DNA from: Owenia fusiformis
Taxonomy: Eukaryota > Annelida > Polychaeta > Sabellida > Oweniidae
NCBI GenBank assembly: GCA_903813345.2
Contig: CAIIXF020000002.1
Location: 21,280,455 to 21,344,454, forward strand
Direction: 5' to 3'
Length of the DNA stretch: 64,000 bases
Shown: positions 49,365-61,560 of the stretch, in pieces
Layout: each line of letters begins with the position of its first letter
How positions within the stretch are numbered: the stretch's first letter is position 1
The notes under the pieces: generated by a model
What the model was told of the DNA's origin: nothing
What the model saw: the letters and a program-made list of their open reading frames with translations, nothing else
Database searches by the model: none
Made by a program: the position numbers and the translations under genes

Positions 49365-49488
49365 ATATATGTATATTACTGAACTGGGTGGTATGTTCAA
49401 CTTAAAGTGGATCCTCAAATCCTCATGGTATATTGAAGTCTGGTTAGCGCCCGTGAAATTACAATGTGTTTATAAGAGTATGTAAGCC

Positions 49489-49561
49489 ATTCTTGTAGCT
49501 CAGTGGTAGCGCTCTTGCCCAGAAAGCGAGAGGTCATGGGTTCAAATCCCCACTGGGGTAG
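49489..49561 (+). pseudogene. tRNA-like sequence (decayed tRNA or tRNA-derived SINE head)
   Basis: An A box (TAGCTCAGTGG) and a B box (GGGTTCAAATCC) are present at normal spacing. The anticodon arm CTTGC/GCGAG encloses the seven-base loop CCAGAAA, but position 33 is C where tRNAs have U. The acceptor arm ATTCTTG/CTGGGGT pairs mainly by G-T wobble with one mismatch, and the T and D arms have mismatches. The would-be anticodon AGA (Ser) does not fit the short variable loop. A run of five T follows 6 bp downstream. It looks like a degenerate tRNA copy with C-to-T changes in the 5' acceptor strand, or the promoter head of a SINE, and not a functional tRNA gene. Confidence 0.65.
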
Positions 49562-49794
49562 ACTGACTTTTTCAGATCAACCATTTGCACAGGATTTCAC
49601 TCTTGTGGAATAGGTCCAAATTTTACTTTGGAAATTTTTTCAAAAAAGAAAGATTGCCTGATTTAGGGTATATGTGCCCGTAGTCATGTCTTGTTATGTT
49701 TACAGATTTAGAAAAAACATATGATTTTTTCAGAATTTTCAAAAAACAAATCATTTATAACCAATATAAAGTCAAGCCTAGAACTTAAGAAAAG

Positions 49795-50130
49795 TGAAAG
49801 ATGAAGCTTTTTTTAAAGAAGCAAAATTAAATGATTAGAAGCGACATAACTCCTTAACAAAGCAAACAGAATGTACATGTAATTCAACAGGAACATACTT
49901 TGCACACAGAGTCTTGATAACTATCCTCTGCCTAGTATAGACTACTATGTTACATTTAAGCAGCCTTGCCCCCATGACCAGTGCCCATGATACCCTTGGT
50001 CATTAATATGATGATGTAAGAGCAAATGACCATATAAAGAAAGCCGTCCGTATTTGGTCAACGAACTCTGATTTGTTCAGTGAGTTCAGAGTTGGATGAA
50101 TGCAAAAGTTTATAGAATGTACTGCATTAC
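49795..50130 (+). repeat. Long copy of the CTTTTAAGAAG family containing CTCTGCCTAGTATAGAC
   Basis: CTCTGCCTAGTATAGAC at 49926-49942 is identical to 57908-57924. Further shared parts are GCCC..GATACCC..GGTCATTAAT, an AACTCTGATTTG..CAGTGAG..TCAGAG block, and a tail with GAATGCAAA. Together with 57838-58225 this defines a family of 300-400 bp. Confidence 0.65.
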
Positions 50131-53100
50131 ATCTTATTTTACAGTTCTAATGTTACAAATGGCACACCTGAGCAGTTGGCAACTGTAAAATGTTGATGTG
50201 AAAGAAGTCCATACATATGTGTACGTGCTCCTTTTATAGCTTTATCACATGGTGTTTTCATATTGTGAAGAATGCAAACGGCAAATATTTAAGAAATTTT
50301 AGAAAAGACGCAAATCAGCAATAGGATTCGAACAGGATCAAAATGCACTCGCGTGACATTTCATTTGTTGTTCTAAAGTTCAAAAAATTCACTTAATATC
50401 TCAGAAAAGGCAAGTATTACTAAAGGCAATAATACAAAAACCTCCAGGGCACATACCTTGGGTTTTACCTTGAATTCTTTCAAAACTTTGTAAACAAATT
50501 CTAAAGCTGTACCAGACATCACGTCAACAAATAAGGTACTTGGAATCATGAAAATCATGTGTTAGATCGGCTAGAGTTAAGTTGATCTTTTTTGTTTTGT
50601 TTTCATTATCACATTTTTGATTCAGTTCCTTTATCGTTCTTTTACTGTTTTTCCATTGTTTCTTTTATTTAGAACATTTTCTATTTCGAATATTGATGCT
50701 TATCACACCAGGCTTGAATTCAAGTTTTATAAAATAGTATATCCATTTGTAATAATAATTGTAATTTAGCATTGTTCTTTATGTAAATGATACATTTCTC
50801 TATGTTTATTTCTCTGTTACCCTGGTTTTAAATCCTTAAATATTACTTGTACAAAAAGTATCATGATTATGTTTTTGGTTTCATATCTTGTCTATTTATA
50901 TTAGTTTGAAGCATGTAATATTTGCTGACCTATTTTACAATTGAATATTTAGTATTTGCTTTGTACCTAACTTATTTTTCTATTTTGCCTCTCTTATGAT
51001 GTCAAAACACGGGTCTGGTGGTATTGATTTTATAGGGACAGAGAGACAATACAATTTGAAGATATCCTCAAATTAAACTGATTTGTACTCTTGACCTCCA
51101 TTTTAAAAAGACATTTGTACCAGAATCTGACCAGTACTAGGGCCATCTGGCAACATAGACGTTATTTCCATTATTTGAGTTTCTCTTTGGGATTATGCAT
51201 GGTACCCTCATATTCAACCCCTCTCCCCTCCTATTTCACCCCATCCTCCCCTCCTATTTCACCCCTTCCTCCCATCTCCTTGCCAAATTAGCATTGATAT
51301 TCAAATCAGGCGAAACATGGTAACTGCTGACAAGTAAACACTGTCAGGGTCAAAACTTCAGAAATATGAGTTGAAGAAGCATAAACCAGAGAGAAACCAA
51401 ACATTGGCTGTTACATGTTTAGACTTACCTCAAACGTGATCAGAAATCCTGTTCTATCAGCTTATCTGTTTACTTCTATTACTGATTTTATATTTAAAGT
51501 CCATATATTCCTTGTTTCAGAAGGAGAGCAATAGGTCCTTATGTGCTGAGGATTTTCCTTGGGGAATTGATCACTGTTTGTACCCTGTGCTCAAAATTTC
51601 TCTATTAATACGTATATTTCTTTGTTTTTTCTCTTCACTATGTATAAATATCCTATTATTTTGAACAACTTCAGGTTCAGGTTTTGTGTCATAACCCCGT
51701 TCTCTTGAGCGTTTCGCAATTTTTGGTCGTTTCATTTTTTAATCATTTAAAATATGTAAAGTTTGTGATTTTCTGAGTTGGCATTATTTAGGATAATCCT
51801 CCAATCAGAATAGCAGGTTTTACATCCTTAATCCTGGAAATGAAATATTAGATTAATCTTGTTTTCAAAGTAATTTGATTTTCAGATGTTGCCAAAAGTG
51901 CTTGTAATATGCTATCAGATATACCTACCTTGATTGTACTTTAGCCCTGCAATAACATATCACAGTTGTCATTTCCCAAAATGTAAAATATAAAGAAATT
52001 CACATGGAATAAAGGAAATTAAAATGAAGTTTAATGGAGTTTACCTTGTAAACTTTATCAATTTTTCAGAAAATCAAGACATTTTGTAAATGAGAAAGAG
52101 AAATTGAAATGCATGAATAGAGTGGAATTTTAAACGTGGTAGGGCGAGAATCGTGTTTAGGATTGGGCATCCTTTGTGAAAGGTAACAACTGGTTAGGCA
52201 ACCTTAGGTTAATTATCAGTTTAGCAGAAATTATTTGGGGAAAAAATTCCATGTACCAGGCATTTTTCTGTTTTATACTATCCTTCTTTACATATCTCTT
52301 ATATATTATCTATATTTTATTTTATCTTTCAAATACACGAGGGAGGTTTTGAATGACCCTGAAAACATAACTAAACAAGCAATTTATTTACAATGGCCTT
52401 TTTGATATTTTAATTGGTAAAAGTGAGAACTGTAATAAAACTTGAACACCCCTCTAATCTGAACATCTCTCTGTAGAAACACTTTTTATGCCCCATTTTT
52501 GGGGATTTCATCTCCAACAGACGTCAAAGTTAAAACCTGTTGAAATGTGAACACCTGAAAACCTAAGTTTATAACATAGTTGTCTTTATCTGATTGGTTT
52601 TTGGATGCCCCTCGTAATATAAATTCTCATTTATTTATTTATTTATTATTTATTATATTGGCACAACCTGCTGATAAAGTACATGCATTACCAACCTCCT
52701 CTTAAATATCATTTTACATATACAGCAATTTAATAATGAATACATGGAACATGATAAATCATTAGCTTTTAAAGAAAAAACCATTAGATGCTGCTTTTTG
52801 TGAGGGTATATGTGGTGGTCAGTTAGATGTCTTATTCTCATATTTTGTCTTCATGCTTCAGTACACATTGCAATATGTGCTTCAAGCATGACACTATCTG
52901 TTCAATTCCCATCAGTATCAAGCCCCATCTGCAATATTACCCATATTTCCTAGCATTTGATTGGTTAGTTTGAATCAAAAGCTGGGATCATGGTGGTTCT
53001 TACCTTAAAATAAAATGTCATGCTTGAATTGATTCTACCCCAGTATAAAACAATGGGAAAAATTATGGATTGAGCGTAATAATATCAAGGTTCTAAAGTT

Positions 53101-54925
53101 CTAAAGATATTTTACTAACCTAGATAAGTCCTTTAAATCTTGGAGAAAAAAGCAAGAAGATAAAAGAAAAAAGTGAAATCTATTAAATAGGCATAATTTT
53201 ATATTTAATTATTTAAAACATCAGGCTATTAAAACCATGCCTGTTAATTGGTTTCATGTTAGAAGCAATTTATATTATTTTATCTTAGGTGAATAGCTAC
53301 CATTTGAAAATAGCTAGGTGGTCATCCTTTTCTATCCATCAAATAATAATATTTTTCTAAGTTTTTACATAGCTGAGATCAACCGTGATAGAATTTCAGC
53401 CAGCTTGGCTGTTTTCTGTTCCAAAATCACCTTGAAAACTCAAATATGGTAGGCTTTTTTGGTCTGCTTATGACAGACAAAATCAAATACATTGGTATCA
53501 ATATATTAACTTGTTCAAAGATATCAACTTAGATATGAATTGTAAAAAGTAGAAAAGTCAGAATTGAATCATTTTATCTCATTTCAACTTCATTACAAAT
53601 GGCAAAAAATCAAAAATTAAGATACGGTGGATTTCGATTTTAAGGTGGATTAATACTGTAGTTTGTTGTTTATAGGTCAGCTTAGCTTTTTGGCTGCGTT
53701 ACATTTAAGACACGCTAAAATTAAATATTAAAAACCATAAATAGACCATCAAATTGATATTTTCCTTCATTTCAAGTCAAAATTCACTGGGGCTGAAACC
53801 TACCCAGTAATATCTTTAGTATGGTAGAGTATATACTAAGATTAAATGTAGAAAATATTGTTATTGGCAAGAGTTGGTGTAACGCTTATATCTTCGAGAT
53901 GAAGCTGAACTCTAGCCAGTGGATAACAATTCCTAGGTGGTCAGTGAAAATCTGATATAATATTACCTCAATATCATTGAACTAGTATAGTTCAGACATC
54001 TGAAATATCTAAATATGAGAATTTAAAAAAATAAATTAGGCACTTTTCAATGTCCAAATATTTTAGTTTTCAGGGAAAATATTCAGAAATAAAAATATGA
54101 ACATGGCTTATAATGCTACCAAAACCTAAATACTTATGCTTCATTCATCTCTATGAAAAAAAACAAAAAACAAATCAATGTATAATTTATTACCATAAAA
54201 GTTTGACCAAAAAATAAAAAGAACTCCCAAGCTGAAAGTACCAAGTTGACAGGGTAGAAATGCTTATAGAAGGTCTGATATAGACATATAAGCAGGAAAG
54301 GTAGAAACACTCCTGTAGGTCCACTATACCAACTGACCAGCTGGTGGGGCCTGCCCCTATAACAGTGTATTTCTCTAATGAAAGAGAGGGCCCCATAATG
54401 GCCCATGATTACCATGATTATAACAATGTAAGGACAGGGGGGCGGAGCTCTATATGTGTGGGGGTGCCAGCCCATAGACCTTTATCATAGGGACCAACTC
54501 AAGAACCACCAGAATTTGATTTAAAGTCAAAAAGATGAGAAAATTAATGTTCTGATTTGTATCCAGATATTACAAAGGCCAACTGGTCAGTAATTAGTGG
54601 TCCGAATCTTTGAATAGTTTTTTGCTTATTTTGCTTGATGGTCTTATTATAAGTGCCAGAATTGATAGTATTTCTGAGCATAGTTGTCAACTGCTGTAAA
54701 GTAATAGTAATTTCTACCCCAATCCTTGCTTGGTCCTCTCCTCTGTCTGTTTATCAAGGAAGTCTGACCCCTTATTGTTTTATAGATTGGTCAAGCAGCA
54801 GATGTATCTAACAGGAGGCCACCAATATGTGAATTATCACAACAGTCATGATTTCAAATTCAAAATTTAGTAAAAATGAGTGGAATTAGCAAGGAGTTAA
54901 CCACATAGACCTCATGGCTATGCTT
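50131..54925. other. Non-coding DNA without recognised genes
   Basis: AT-rich, with a C/T-rich duplicated stretch at about 51220-51285 (CTCCTATTTCACCCC twice), an ATTT run at about 52627-52660 and a copy of the AACACC/GAACATCTC family at about 52435-52560. No exon was found. Confidence 0.35.
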
Positions 54926-55770
54926 TAAATTGTATAAAAATGCAAGAAAATCTGACACTTCATCCAAATTTTAGAGAGATACAGCATGGAATATGTCCAA
55001 GCAGACGGACATTTTGTGCGATGGTGTATAAAACAAGAGGACAGTCAAGGGGGTCATTCATCTGTTGTTATTTCTGTTTGACCTCAACTATGGTGGTCAT
55101 CATTTTTACGATTTTCTTTCCAAAATTTGCAAAAAGCATATTATGCTTCTGTAAAGATCGTCCGTGTTTGTTTGATTGCATATTTCTCATGTTTGTTTTT
55201 GAATCTGTGTTAGTCAGATGTGAATATCTGACATATTGGCACTTATGTTAAACCATCTCAAAAATAAAGGAAATACCATGCAATATGGCATTGTTGATAT
55301 CAACAAATATCAGATATGCTTGTTTAGGTTGTATCTTTGAAAAACAAAAAATTGCTCATTTTACATAGCACCTAGCACCTATGAAATCATATAGCCTTAT
55401 TATGGAGTAAGTCAAGTATGTAACCAAAGAATTTAGAAAATGACAATTCCATATTTAATATTATTTCTGGGTGATAATTATGAAAGGGATGTTACATTGG
55501 GGTCATCCATAGGGTCAAAGTCCAGTTGTTTGCTTTTGTGTTTGAATCTTATGCTCAATTGCCTACACGTGCTACCCTGTGATAAAATTCCATGGTAGTC
55601 ATATTTTAAAATGAAAAATACAATGGAAAAGAAAGGAATGGGCAAGAAATAAAGTAAACAGGCATGTACTTGACACTCTAAATTATATAGAAATGCAAGA
55701 ATATCAGACACTTCTTTCAAATCTTTGCGAAATATTGCATGGAATAAGCACAAGCAGACGGCATTTCAAG
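54925..55770 (-). repeat. Two reverse copies of the GACCACC-type family (head fragment and long copy)
   Basis: Two direct copies of the family head (GCAAGAAAATCTGACACTTC at 54943 and GCAAGAATATCAGACACTTC at 55694, each followed by CAAGCAGACGG) lie about 750 bp apart. The right one continues on the minus strand into the body with TTTATTTCTTGCCC and GACTACCATGGAATTTTATC. The left one lies beside a segment that includes an inverted-looking GTCATTCATCTG. A 91-codon frame on the minus strand (55753-55478) coincides with the long copy; no domain was recognised. Confidence 0.55.
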
Positions 55771-57622
55771 TGAAATTGGAACCATTATACCTGATGAAAC
55801 CTCATTGTTGCACACACGCACCTGAACTCAAATGATTTAACCTTGCAAAAATTGTAATATTTTGGTCACTCTTGTGTTCATGGGGATTTCGGGTGGGTAG
55901 ATATAAAACATTTTAACAATATGTGTATAAAGAGGTTACATCTTATTTTGTCTTTTGCCTGAAAGTTAAAGAATGTTTCTTCTACTTTTTTCATTTCCAA
56001 ACATTTTTTACAAGATGGTCAGTATCTATCCTATGCTTTGCAGTTATTAATGATCTCTTAGCATTTGAGATACAGTAATTGATATACTAGCATTTCAGAA
56101 GGGTTTATAGGGGTTTAAATTGAATTTATTTTGTATGCCTATGAACTCCCTCCTCGCTATATTGAAACAAACTTCACAATTTCCCAGTTTCAAATTCAGG
56201 AAGTATGTGGCGTAAAATGTGAAGTCAAAAGACAACCAAATAATGTGTCACGTGCTGTATGTACTTTAGAATAACTATAGTGGTACATGTGTGGTCTGGA
56301 AACTAAACATTATTTTCTTATTAAAAATTGTGGTGTTTTTGTCCTAAATTAAGACATCAACATTAATATTAGTTATTTTAGAGGTAAATTACCTATAAGT
56401 GGAATAAATTGATGACAGTGCTTTTTAGATTTTTTCCTCTTAAATGAGTCTATTCTTGCTGATTTTCTGATATTTTTATGAAATTTAGAATGTTCACAAC
56501 ATGTTTGTTCATTTCTTTCCTTGATAATTCCTCTTGTTTCACTCTATTTTACATCTAGAATTTATATACCATGTGTTATTTTATTCATGGGAAGGGTAAG
56601 TGATGCAGGCCTTACTAAGGAACTTATGGTCTTGCCACTAATCTTTTCAACTTCCATGATTCGCTTCTAATGATTAAAAAATAAAGATTCATATTTTGAA
56701 CTTCCCCAGTTTTTTGCAGAAGATCAAAAAATAGAGATGGATTCCTGTCTGTGTGGTTTTAACTTGGGTTAGATAAGAAATGAATAAGTTTTCAAAACAT
56801 TTTAACTAAAGCTGGAGATTCTGGAATATTCAAGATGCCTCTGCTGTTAGATTAATTTGGTGAAATGGATTTTAAATTTCTCTACTGTAACTGTATTCTG
56901 CTTATCAGTGGATGTAACTGTGAGGCGGACTTTGAACTGGTTTTATATGATTTTAATATGTTGCATTTGTTGCCCCACCTTAGTGTAATTATTCTGTAAC
57001 CCCACCCATCATATCTCTGCAAATTAAGTGTCCATGCAATAATGGAATTAAAGCAGGGCTCAAATTAAGTCAGGGGTCAGATAAAACCATATGAAACATT
57101 TTGGGCCTATTTTCTTAAAATTAAACCTGTTATTTTTGAAATTCAGGCTTTTGAAATTGGCCTTTTGTTTATTGATTCATCTCAAAAAGGCCTTGGGGTG
57201 AAATGACCAAATGTTCCAAGATTTGAAGGTCACTCCACTTTTTAGAGAGCCTTAGAAATGAGAGACTTTAATACCTGGGAATAAACCATGGACCATATAA
57301 GTTGTGCTCAATCTGATTGAAATCCTGTACATGACCACCATGGTGATAAACTTATATGACCTCCCACACTCACATTGCCCATAATCCAATCTGTTTTTTT
57401 AACGGTCTCATCAAAGGTTTACTGTTCAACAGCTTCACAATATGTACTTCAACAGAAAATTGAATAAAAACATCTCATATTTAGCCCAATTATATATTTA
57501 TAGCATCAAAGTGTCTATAATATCATTACCCCTGGATTAGATGTTGCAGTGTGTTTGGGTTTGCATTTCAAATAGAGCAGAATTTACACATATTGGAATT
57601 TCTAGTTAAACACTACATATTA
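55771..57622. other. Non-coding DNA without recognised genes
   Basis: AT-rich sequence with one further copy of the GACCACC-type family at about 56500-56595 (CTTTCCTTGATAATTCCTC then ACCATGTGTTATTTTATTC). Nothing else was recognised. Confidence 0.35.
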
Positions 57623-57772
57623 CAGGCCCGTATCCAGGTTTTGCCAAGGGGGTTCACTTTTTGAAAAGTTCCAGGGGGTTCACTTTTGACAATTTTGGTC
57701 AAAAAATGGCCAAAATCATATAAACTTAGTGCTCTTATGGTGAAAAACTGCATGATTTTGAAGGAAATTATT
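57623..57772 (+). mobile_element. MITE copy of the 214-bp family, 3'-truncated
   Basis: Starts CAGGCCCGTATCCAGG, contains GGGTTCACTTTTGACAATTT and GTGAAAAACTGCATGATTTT, and stops after GAAGGAAATTA. The right inverted end and G tract are missing. Confidence 0.8.
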
Positions 57773-57837
57773 TGTCGACATAGTGATTTTCAATCTAGAA
57801 TGATATGAATTTAAAGTTTAGAGACCTCTTTCTTCTC

Positions 57838-58225
57838 TGTCAACAGTTGACAATCGGCAGTGTAGTTGCAATGCTACCATGCATGCAGAGACAAGTTATA
57901 AACTACCCTCTGCCTAGTATAGACAAGTTACAGTTTGGCAGCCCTACCCTTAGGGCCGATGCCCGTGACAGCCCGGGTCATAATGATTTCATTTACCACA
58001 CTGACCTTTACTCAACCAATCCGCAGCAAACTAGAAAGAGCATGTGCTAAATTAGTACTCATTAACTATGCGATGACATCAGAGGAAATTACCATATATT
58101 TAAAGTCTGTTCAATGGCAAACTCTGATTGGCTCAGTGAGATCAGAGATTTATTGTAAACTGAGAGTGAAGACGAAGCTCTCTTTTAAGAAGTGAAGTTG
58201 AACGAATGCAAAGGGTAAGTTGCAA
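57838..58225 (+). repeat. Longest copy of the CTTTTAAGAAG family
   Basis: Shares CTCTGCCTAGTATAGAC with 49926-49942, then CGATGCCCGTGACAGCCCGG, an AACTCTGATTGGCTCAGTGAG block and the tail GAAGCTCTCTTTTAAGAAGT with GAACGAATGCAAAGG. Overlapping open frames of 81-86 codons are by-products of the repeat. Confidence 0.65.
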
Positions 58226-58659
58226 TGCTCTAATGGCAATGCATAAGTGATTCCTCTCCTAGTTGCACCATTACCTTTTTTAACATGATTCTGTGGACTT
58301 TCATTCATGGGTGATATGTTTAGTAAGTTGTTTAAAATGGTTACCCACAGTTGGCTATGTATCATCCCATGGACGCCAGTTCCAACACATTTGTATACAC
58401 TCATCTTTGCCCTCTCTGTAAAAAACATCCTCGCTATTTTCTCTTTTTCTCTCTTTAAACCTCCAAGAGAGAATACACTCCTGAAATTTAACATGTATTT
58501 CAATGTGTAATGTTTATGTGTATTGAACATGCATTTGTCGTGCTAATACTTGGTCGTTTTCTTGTAGAAATGTAGGGAAATATGAAAATTTGAAGTAAGG
58601 GGTAATTAATTACTTACAAATTACCTATCACTTTCTTATGTTGTTATTTTGACCAGACT

Positions 58660-58890
58660 TTATCACCCTGGATTACCAGCACTGATTTGTCATCAATTTT
58701 CTCTTGTGAACATTTATGATATTCCCTAGTGCATAACATGTATATTCACTGATGGGGGTATTAAACACTGTTAAATGTATTTAAGTTATGGTTATTTATT
58801 TTGTGTTGATTTTTGCCCCATTTACCATCAACTTTGTCTTTTGAACATATTATTATATTCCCTAGTGCATAACATGTATTCAACTGGAGC
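58660..58890 (+). repeat. Diverged tandem duplication, about 135-bp unit
   Basis: ATTCCCTAGTGCATAACATG occurs at about 58721 and again at about 58857, each preceded by a CATCAA..TTTTCTT..TGAACAT phrase. This is a simple two-copy direct repeat. Confidence 0.7.
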
Positions 58891-60104
58891 TGCCATGGAG
58901 TTCTGAATGGTTTATTTGCTGAATAGTCAAATCATTTTCCTAATTTTAATTTTCCTAATGACCAGAAACTTTGTACTTCGTAAGAAATAATTCTGACATT
59001 TAATTTTCCGAACCTGGTAAAGTTGGTAATACCTGGTAATAGGCAAATCAAATTATTAGGCAAAATTACCACTTATACAGTATATGGCAGAGGAACACTA
59101 TTTTGAAGCTTTAATTTCACAAGTGCTTGTATAAAGAAAATTGTTATTTCATTTTCATATTATGGTTGTTTATTAATTTCCTGTTTATTTTTGCATCATT
59201 TTTGATTCATATGGAGTCTGGAGGAAACGGCTGACTCAGTTGAGTTCTGCCACAAAAGCAAAAATATGTTTTGTTCATATGATTTTAATTTTAATGGGGT
59301 TTTATTACCACCAGGCAATAGGTACTATTTTCCAGTTGCTTTTACCAGAAATCATTCTTTGTTTTATTTTGAAGAATTTGCAACTCGCCCATTCCTGTTG
59401 TTATCATTTATAATGGTGGTGGCACATTGTTACAGTCTCCCGCTTTTTGTGTCAGCAGTTGGTGTTTGGCACCTATAATAAATGGCAGGTGGACCGTGGT
59501 GACAGTTTACATGTAAATACCTTGTTTTTCCTCTTCTCATATATTTTTATAAAGACCCTTTAATGTTTACTAGAATGGCTGTTCTAAATGGCCATCAGTT
59601 CCGATGGTGATAAGTGAGCTGTGTATATAGTGAATCATGTCCCCAGAGATAACTCCTTGTTTTATTACAAGGATCATTACTTCATTACCAAACCTATCAT
59701 TTCATAATCACTCACACACTTTAATGTATCCTCATCATTAGAAACCTTGTTTCCTATTCTCAAACTTGCAGAATTTGACATGTAAAGAGATAATTACTTG
59801 TTTTGAGCTGTTGGGACTGAAGTGAGTATTATTCCAAAGACAAGGTCAAGGATATTGTTTTGTCATTGCATGTAAAAGTTTGATTTGTATTTGTTTTTCA
59901 TATTTTTGTTCTTTCCCAAGGGTGGCCGTATCCGGGATGTTCCGGAATGAACAAGCCATTCAATGAATCTTAGAGAGTTATGATGAGTGAATCATACAGT
60001 CCTAGGGGCCTAACCAGAAGAAATGTGTCTCCAGAAACGTCCAGAACTGACCTTATTGATAATCTTTAATATGAATGTACTGGACCTTTGGTAACTCAAC
60101 ACGG

Positions 60105-60240
60105 TACAGTGAAACCTGTTAAGTGGAACATCTCTAGAAATTGAACACCTCTGTTTTATTTAATAGGAGGTTGTTCCAGAAGTTCATTTTACATTTTGTT
60201 ATTGGGTACTTGAAAAAGTGTTCTACGTTTGGAGGTATTC
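60105..60240 (+). repeat. Copy of the AACCTGTTAAGTGGAACATC family
   Basis: AACCTGTTAAGTGGAACATC, then TTGAACACCTCTG, then GTTGTTCCAGAAG and AAAAAGTGTTCTACG. Related phrases occur near 5640, 15170, 44745 and 52440. Confidence 0.5.
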
Positions 60241-60342
60241 TTGCATTTGCATTAAGTTACTTATTTCATACTTTCCACCCTTTCTGAACCTGGGTTTCTT
60301 AATCCTTGGGGTTTTGCCCTGATTCTTTGGTTCTTCTTTTGT

Positions 60343-60480
60343 TTAGCCCCTTGTCTTTGTCTCCTTCCTTGCCCCTTTAGCATTGTCCATATACATCTGC
60401 CCCTTGTCTTTATGCCCCTTATATCCTTGCCCCTTTAGCATTGTTGTAGATGCATCTGCCCCTGTGGTCTTATCCCTGTG
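60343..60480 (+). repeat. Short pyrimidine-rich tandem repeats
   Basis: TTGCCCCTTTAGCATTG occurs twice (about 60367 and 60426), each followed by CATCTGCCCCT, and GTGGTCTTATCCCTGTGGTC repeats a shorter unit. These repeats generate the C-terminal half of a 161-codon open frame on the minus strand (60828-60343), the longest in the window, which is not a convincing gene. Confidence 0.6.
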
Positions 60481-60531
60481 GTCTTGGTCAAGCTGAAAAT
60501 CAGTGGCATAGCCAGAAACAAAAATGTGAGG

Positions 60532-61262
60532 CAAAGGAGTGGTATCGATATGGAGAATTGAATTCAACAATGTTTTTCTCTTAAACCAATCATTGAAAAA
60601 ACACGGTATTTTATGTATATTGACTGATTGACAACAATTTAATGCAAAAATTATTTTGAAATATTTTATATAACTGTTTTTGTTAACATTTTTTGTTTTT
60701 TCAGTGCAATTGTTTTTGCTCCTTTCTATTAAGTCTTGAGAATGAAATAAAATGTCTTTCCGAACCTTGTTGGAACAAAATAGCATATACAACATGTTTT
60801 TAGACCTCTCAATATTAAAGATATACAAAGGAATTTTTGGTTGATTTTAAAAAAGTATTCAAAAAATTAAAACAAAATCTCCCAAAAATAGATAAAAATC
60901 AAGATAAACCTTTTATTTCATTAACAAGATACTTTTTTAAAATCAACCAAAATTTCCTTTGTACAATTACAATATTGAGAGACCTAAACATGTAATGTTG
61001 TGTTTATGTCACTTTGTTCCAGTGAGGTTCGGAAAGATGTTTCATTTCACTCTGGAAACATGATACCAAGAACAAAACAAGTGTTTGATGTGTTTTCTAA
61101 AACAATATAGATGGAAGTATATCTATATTTTTCAAATTATGTTGTTACCATTCGAAAGATGACCATTAAATTGACGATGTGTTGAATTTTTAGATTTTGT
61201 TTATGACTGGTTTAAGAGAAATGTGTGTTCAAAAAGTTCTCCATATCGATACCACTCCTTTT
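60532..61262. mobile_element. Large inverted repeat (foldback-like element), arms about 330 bp
   Basis: The left arm (60532-60858) begins CAAAGGAGTGGTATCGATAT and the right arm (60929-61262) ends ATATCGATACCACTCCTTTT. Matching internal blocks include TCTTAAACCAATCAT against its reverse form near 61203-61217, CTTTCCGAACC near 60754 against GGTTCGGAAAG near 61026, and GGTTGATTTTAAAAAAGTAT at the inner edge against its exact reverse complement at 60929. The spacer is 70 bp. The arms differ by point changes and small indels. No target duplication was identified, so it may be a foldback element, two inverted copies of one repeat, or a remnant of a larger transposon. Confidence 0.85.
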
Positions 61263-61279
61263 GATAGATGAAGCAAAAC

Positions 61280-61560
61280 TTTCCCTTATGTTCCCCCTAC
61301 CTTCCTTCCTTCTTTACCCCATACTTTATCCCTTCATTTACCTTTTTTTACTTCCTTACCTCTTCCTTTACTTTCTTCCTTACTTCCACCATAACTTCTT
61401 TCCTTACCCCATCCATTATAACTTATCCTTCCCCTATCTCACCTTCCCCCCCCCCTTTACTTTCTAACTTCCCCCCCCCCCCTATCTTCCTTACACATAT
61501 CTTACCCCCTACCTCACTTAACCCTCTCCCTTATCCTCTCTCTCTTACTTCTTTAAGGTA
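61280..61560 (+). repeat. Pyrimidine-rich tract of about 280 bp
   Basis: The plus strand is dominated by C and T in irregular CTTCCTT and ACCCC units and includes two runs of ten C (near 61447 and 61471). The open frames in it (80 and 97 codons) encode only Pro, Phe, Leu and Ser runs and are artefacts. Confidence 0.8.

Noticed and set aside
49489-49561. Functional tRNA gene
   Set aside because: C at position 33, a mismatched D arm and T arm, and a wobble-rich acceptor arm argue against function.
54134-54475. 113-codon minus-strand frame
   Set aside because: Overlapping frames of similar length exist on the same strand, and there are no splice signals or recognisable motifs.
55478-55753. 91-codon minus-strand frame as a gene
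   Set aside because: It coincides with a copy of a dispersed repeat that occurs several times in this window. It is reported as a repeat instead.
60343-60828. Longest open frame in the window, 161 codons, minus strand
   Set aside because: It spans the left arm of a large inverted repeat and a short pyrimidine tandem repeat. The Gly/Lys-rich C-terminal part is a translation of the repeat, and no domain is recognisable.
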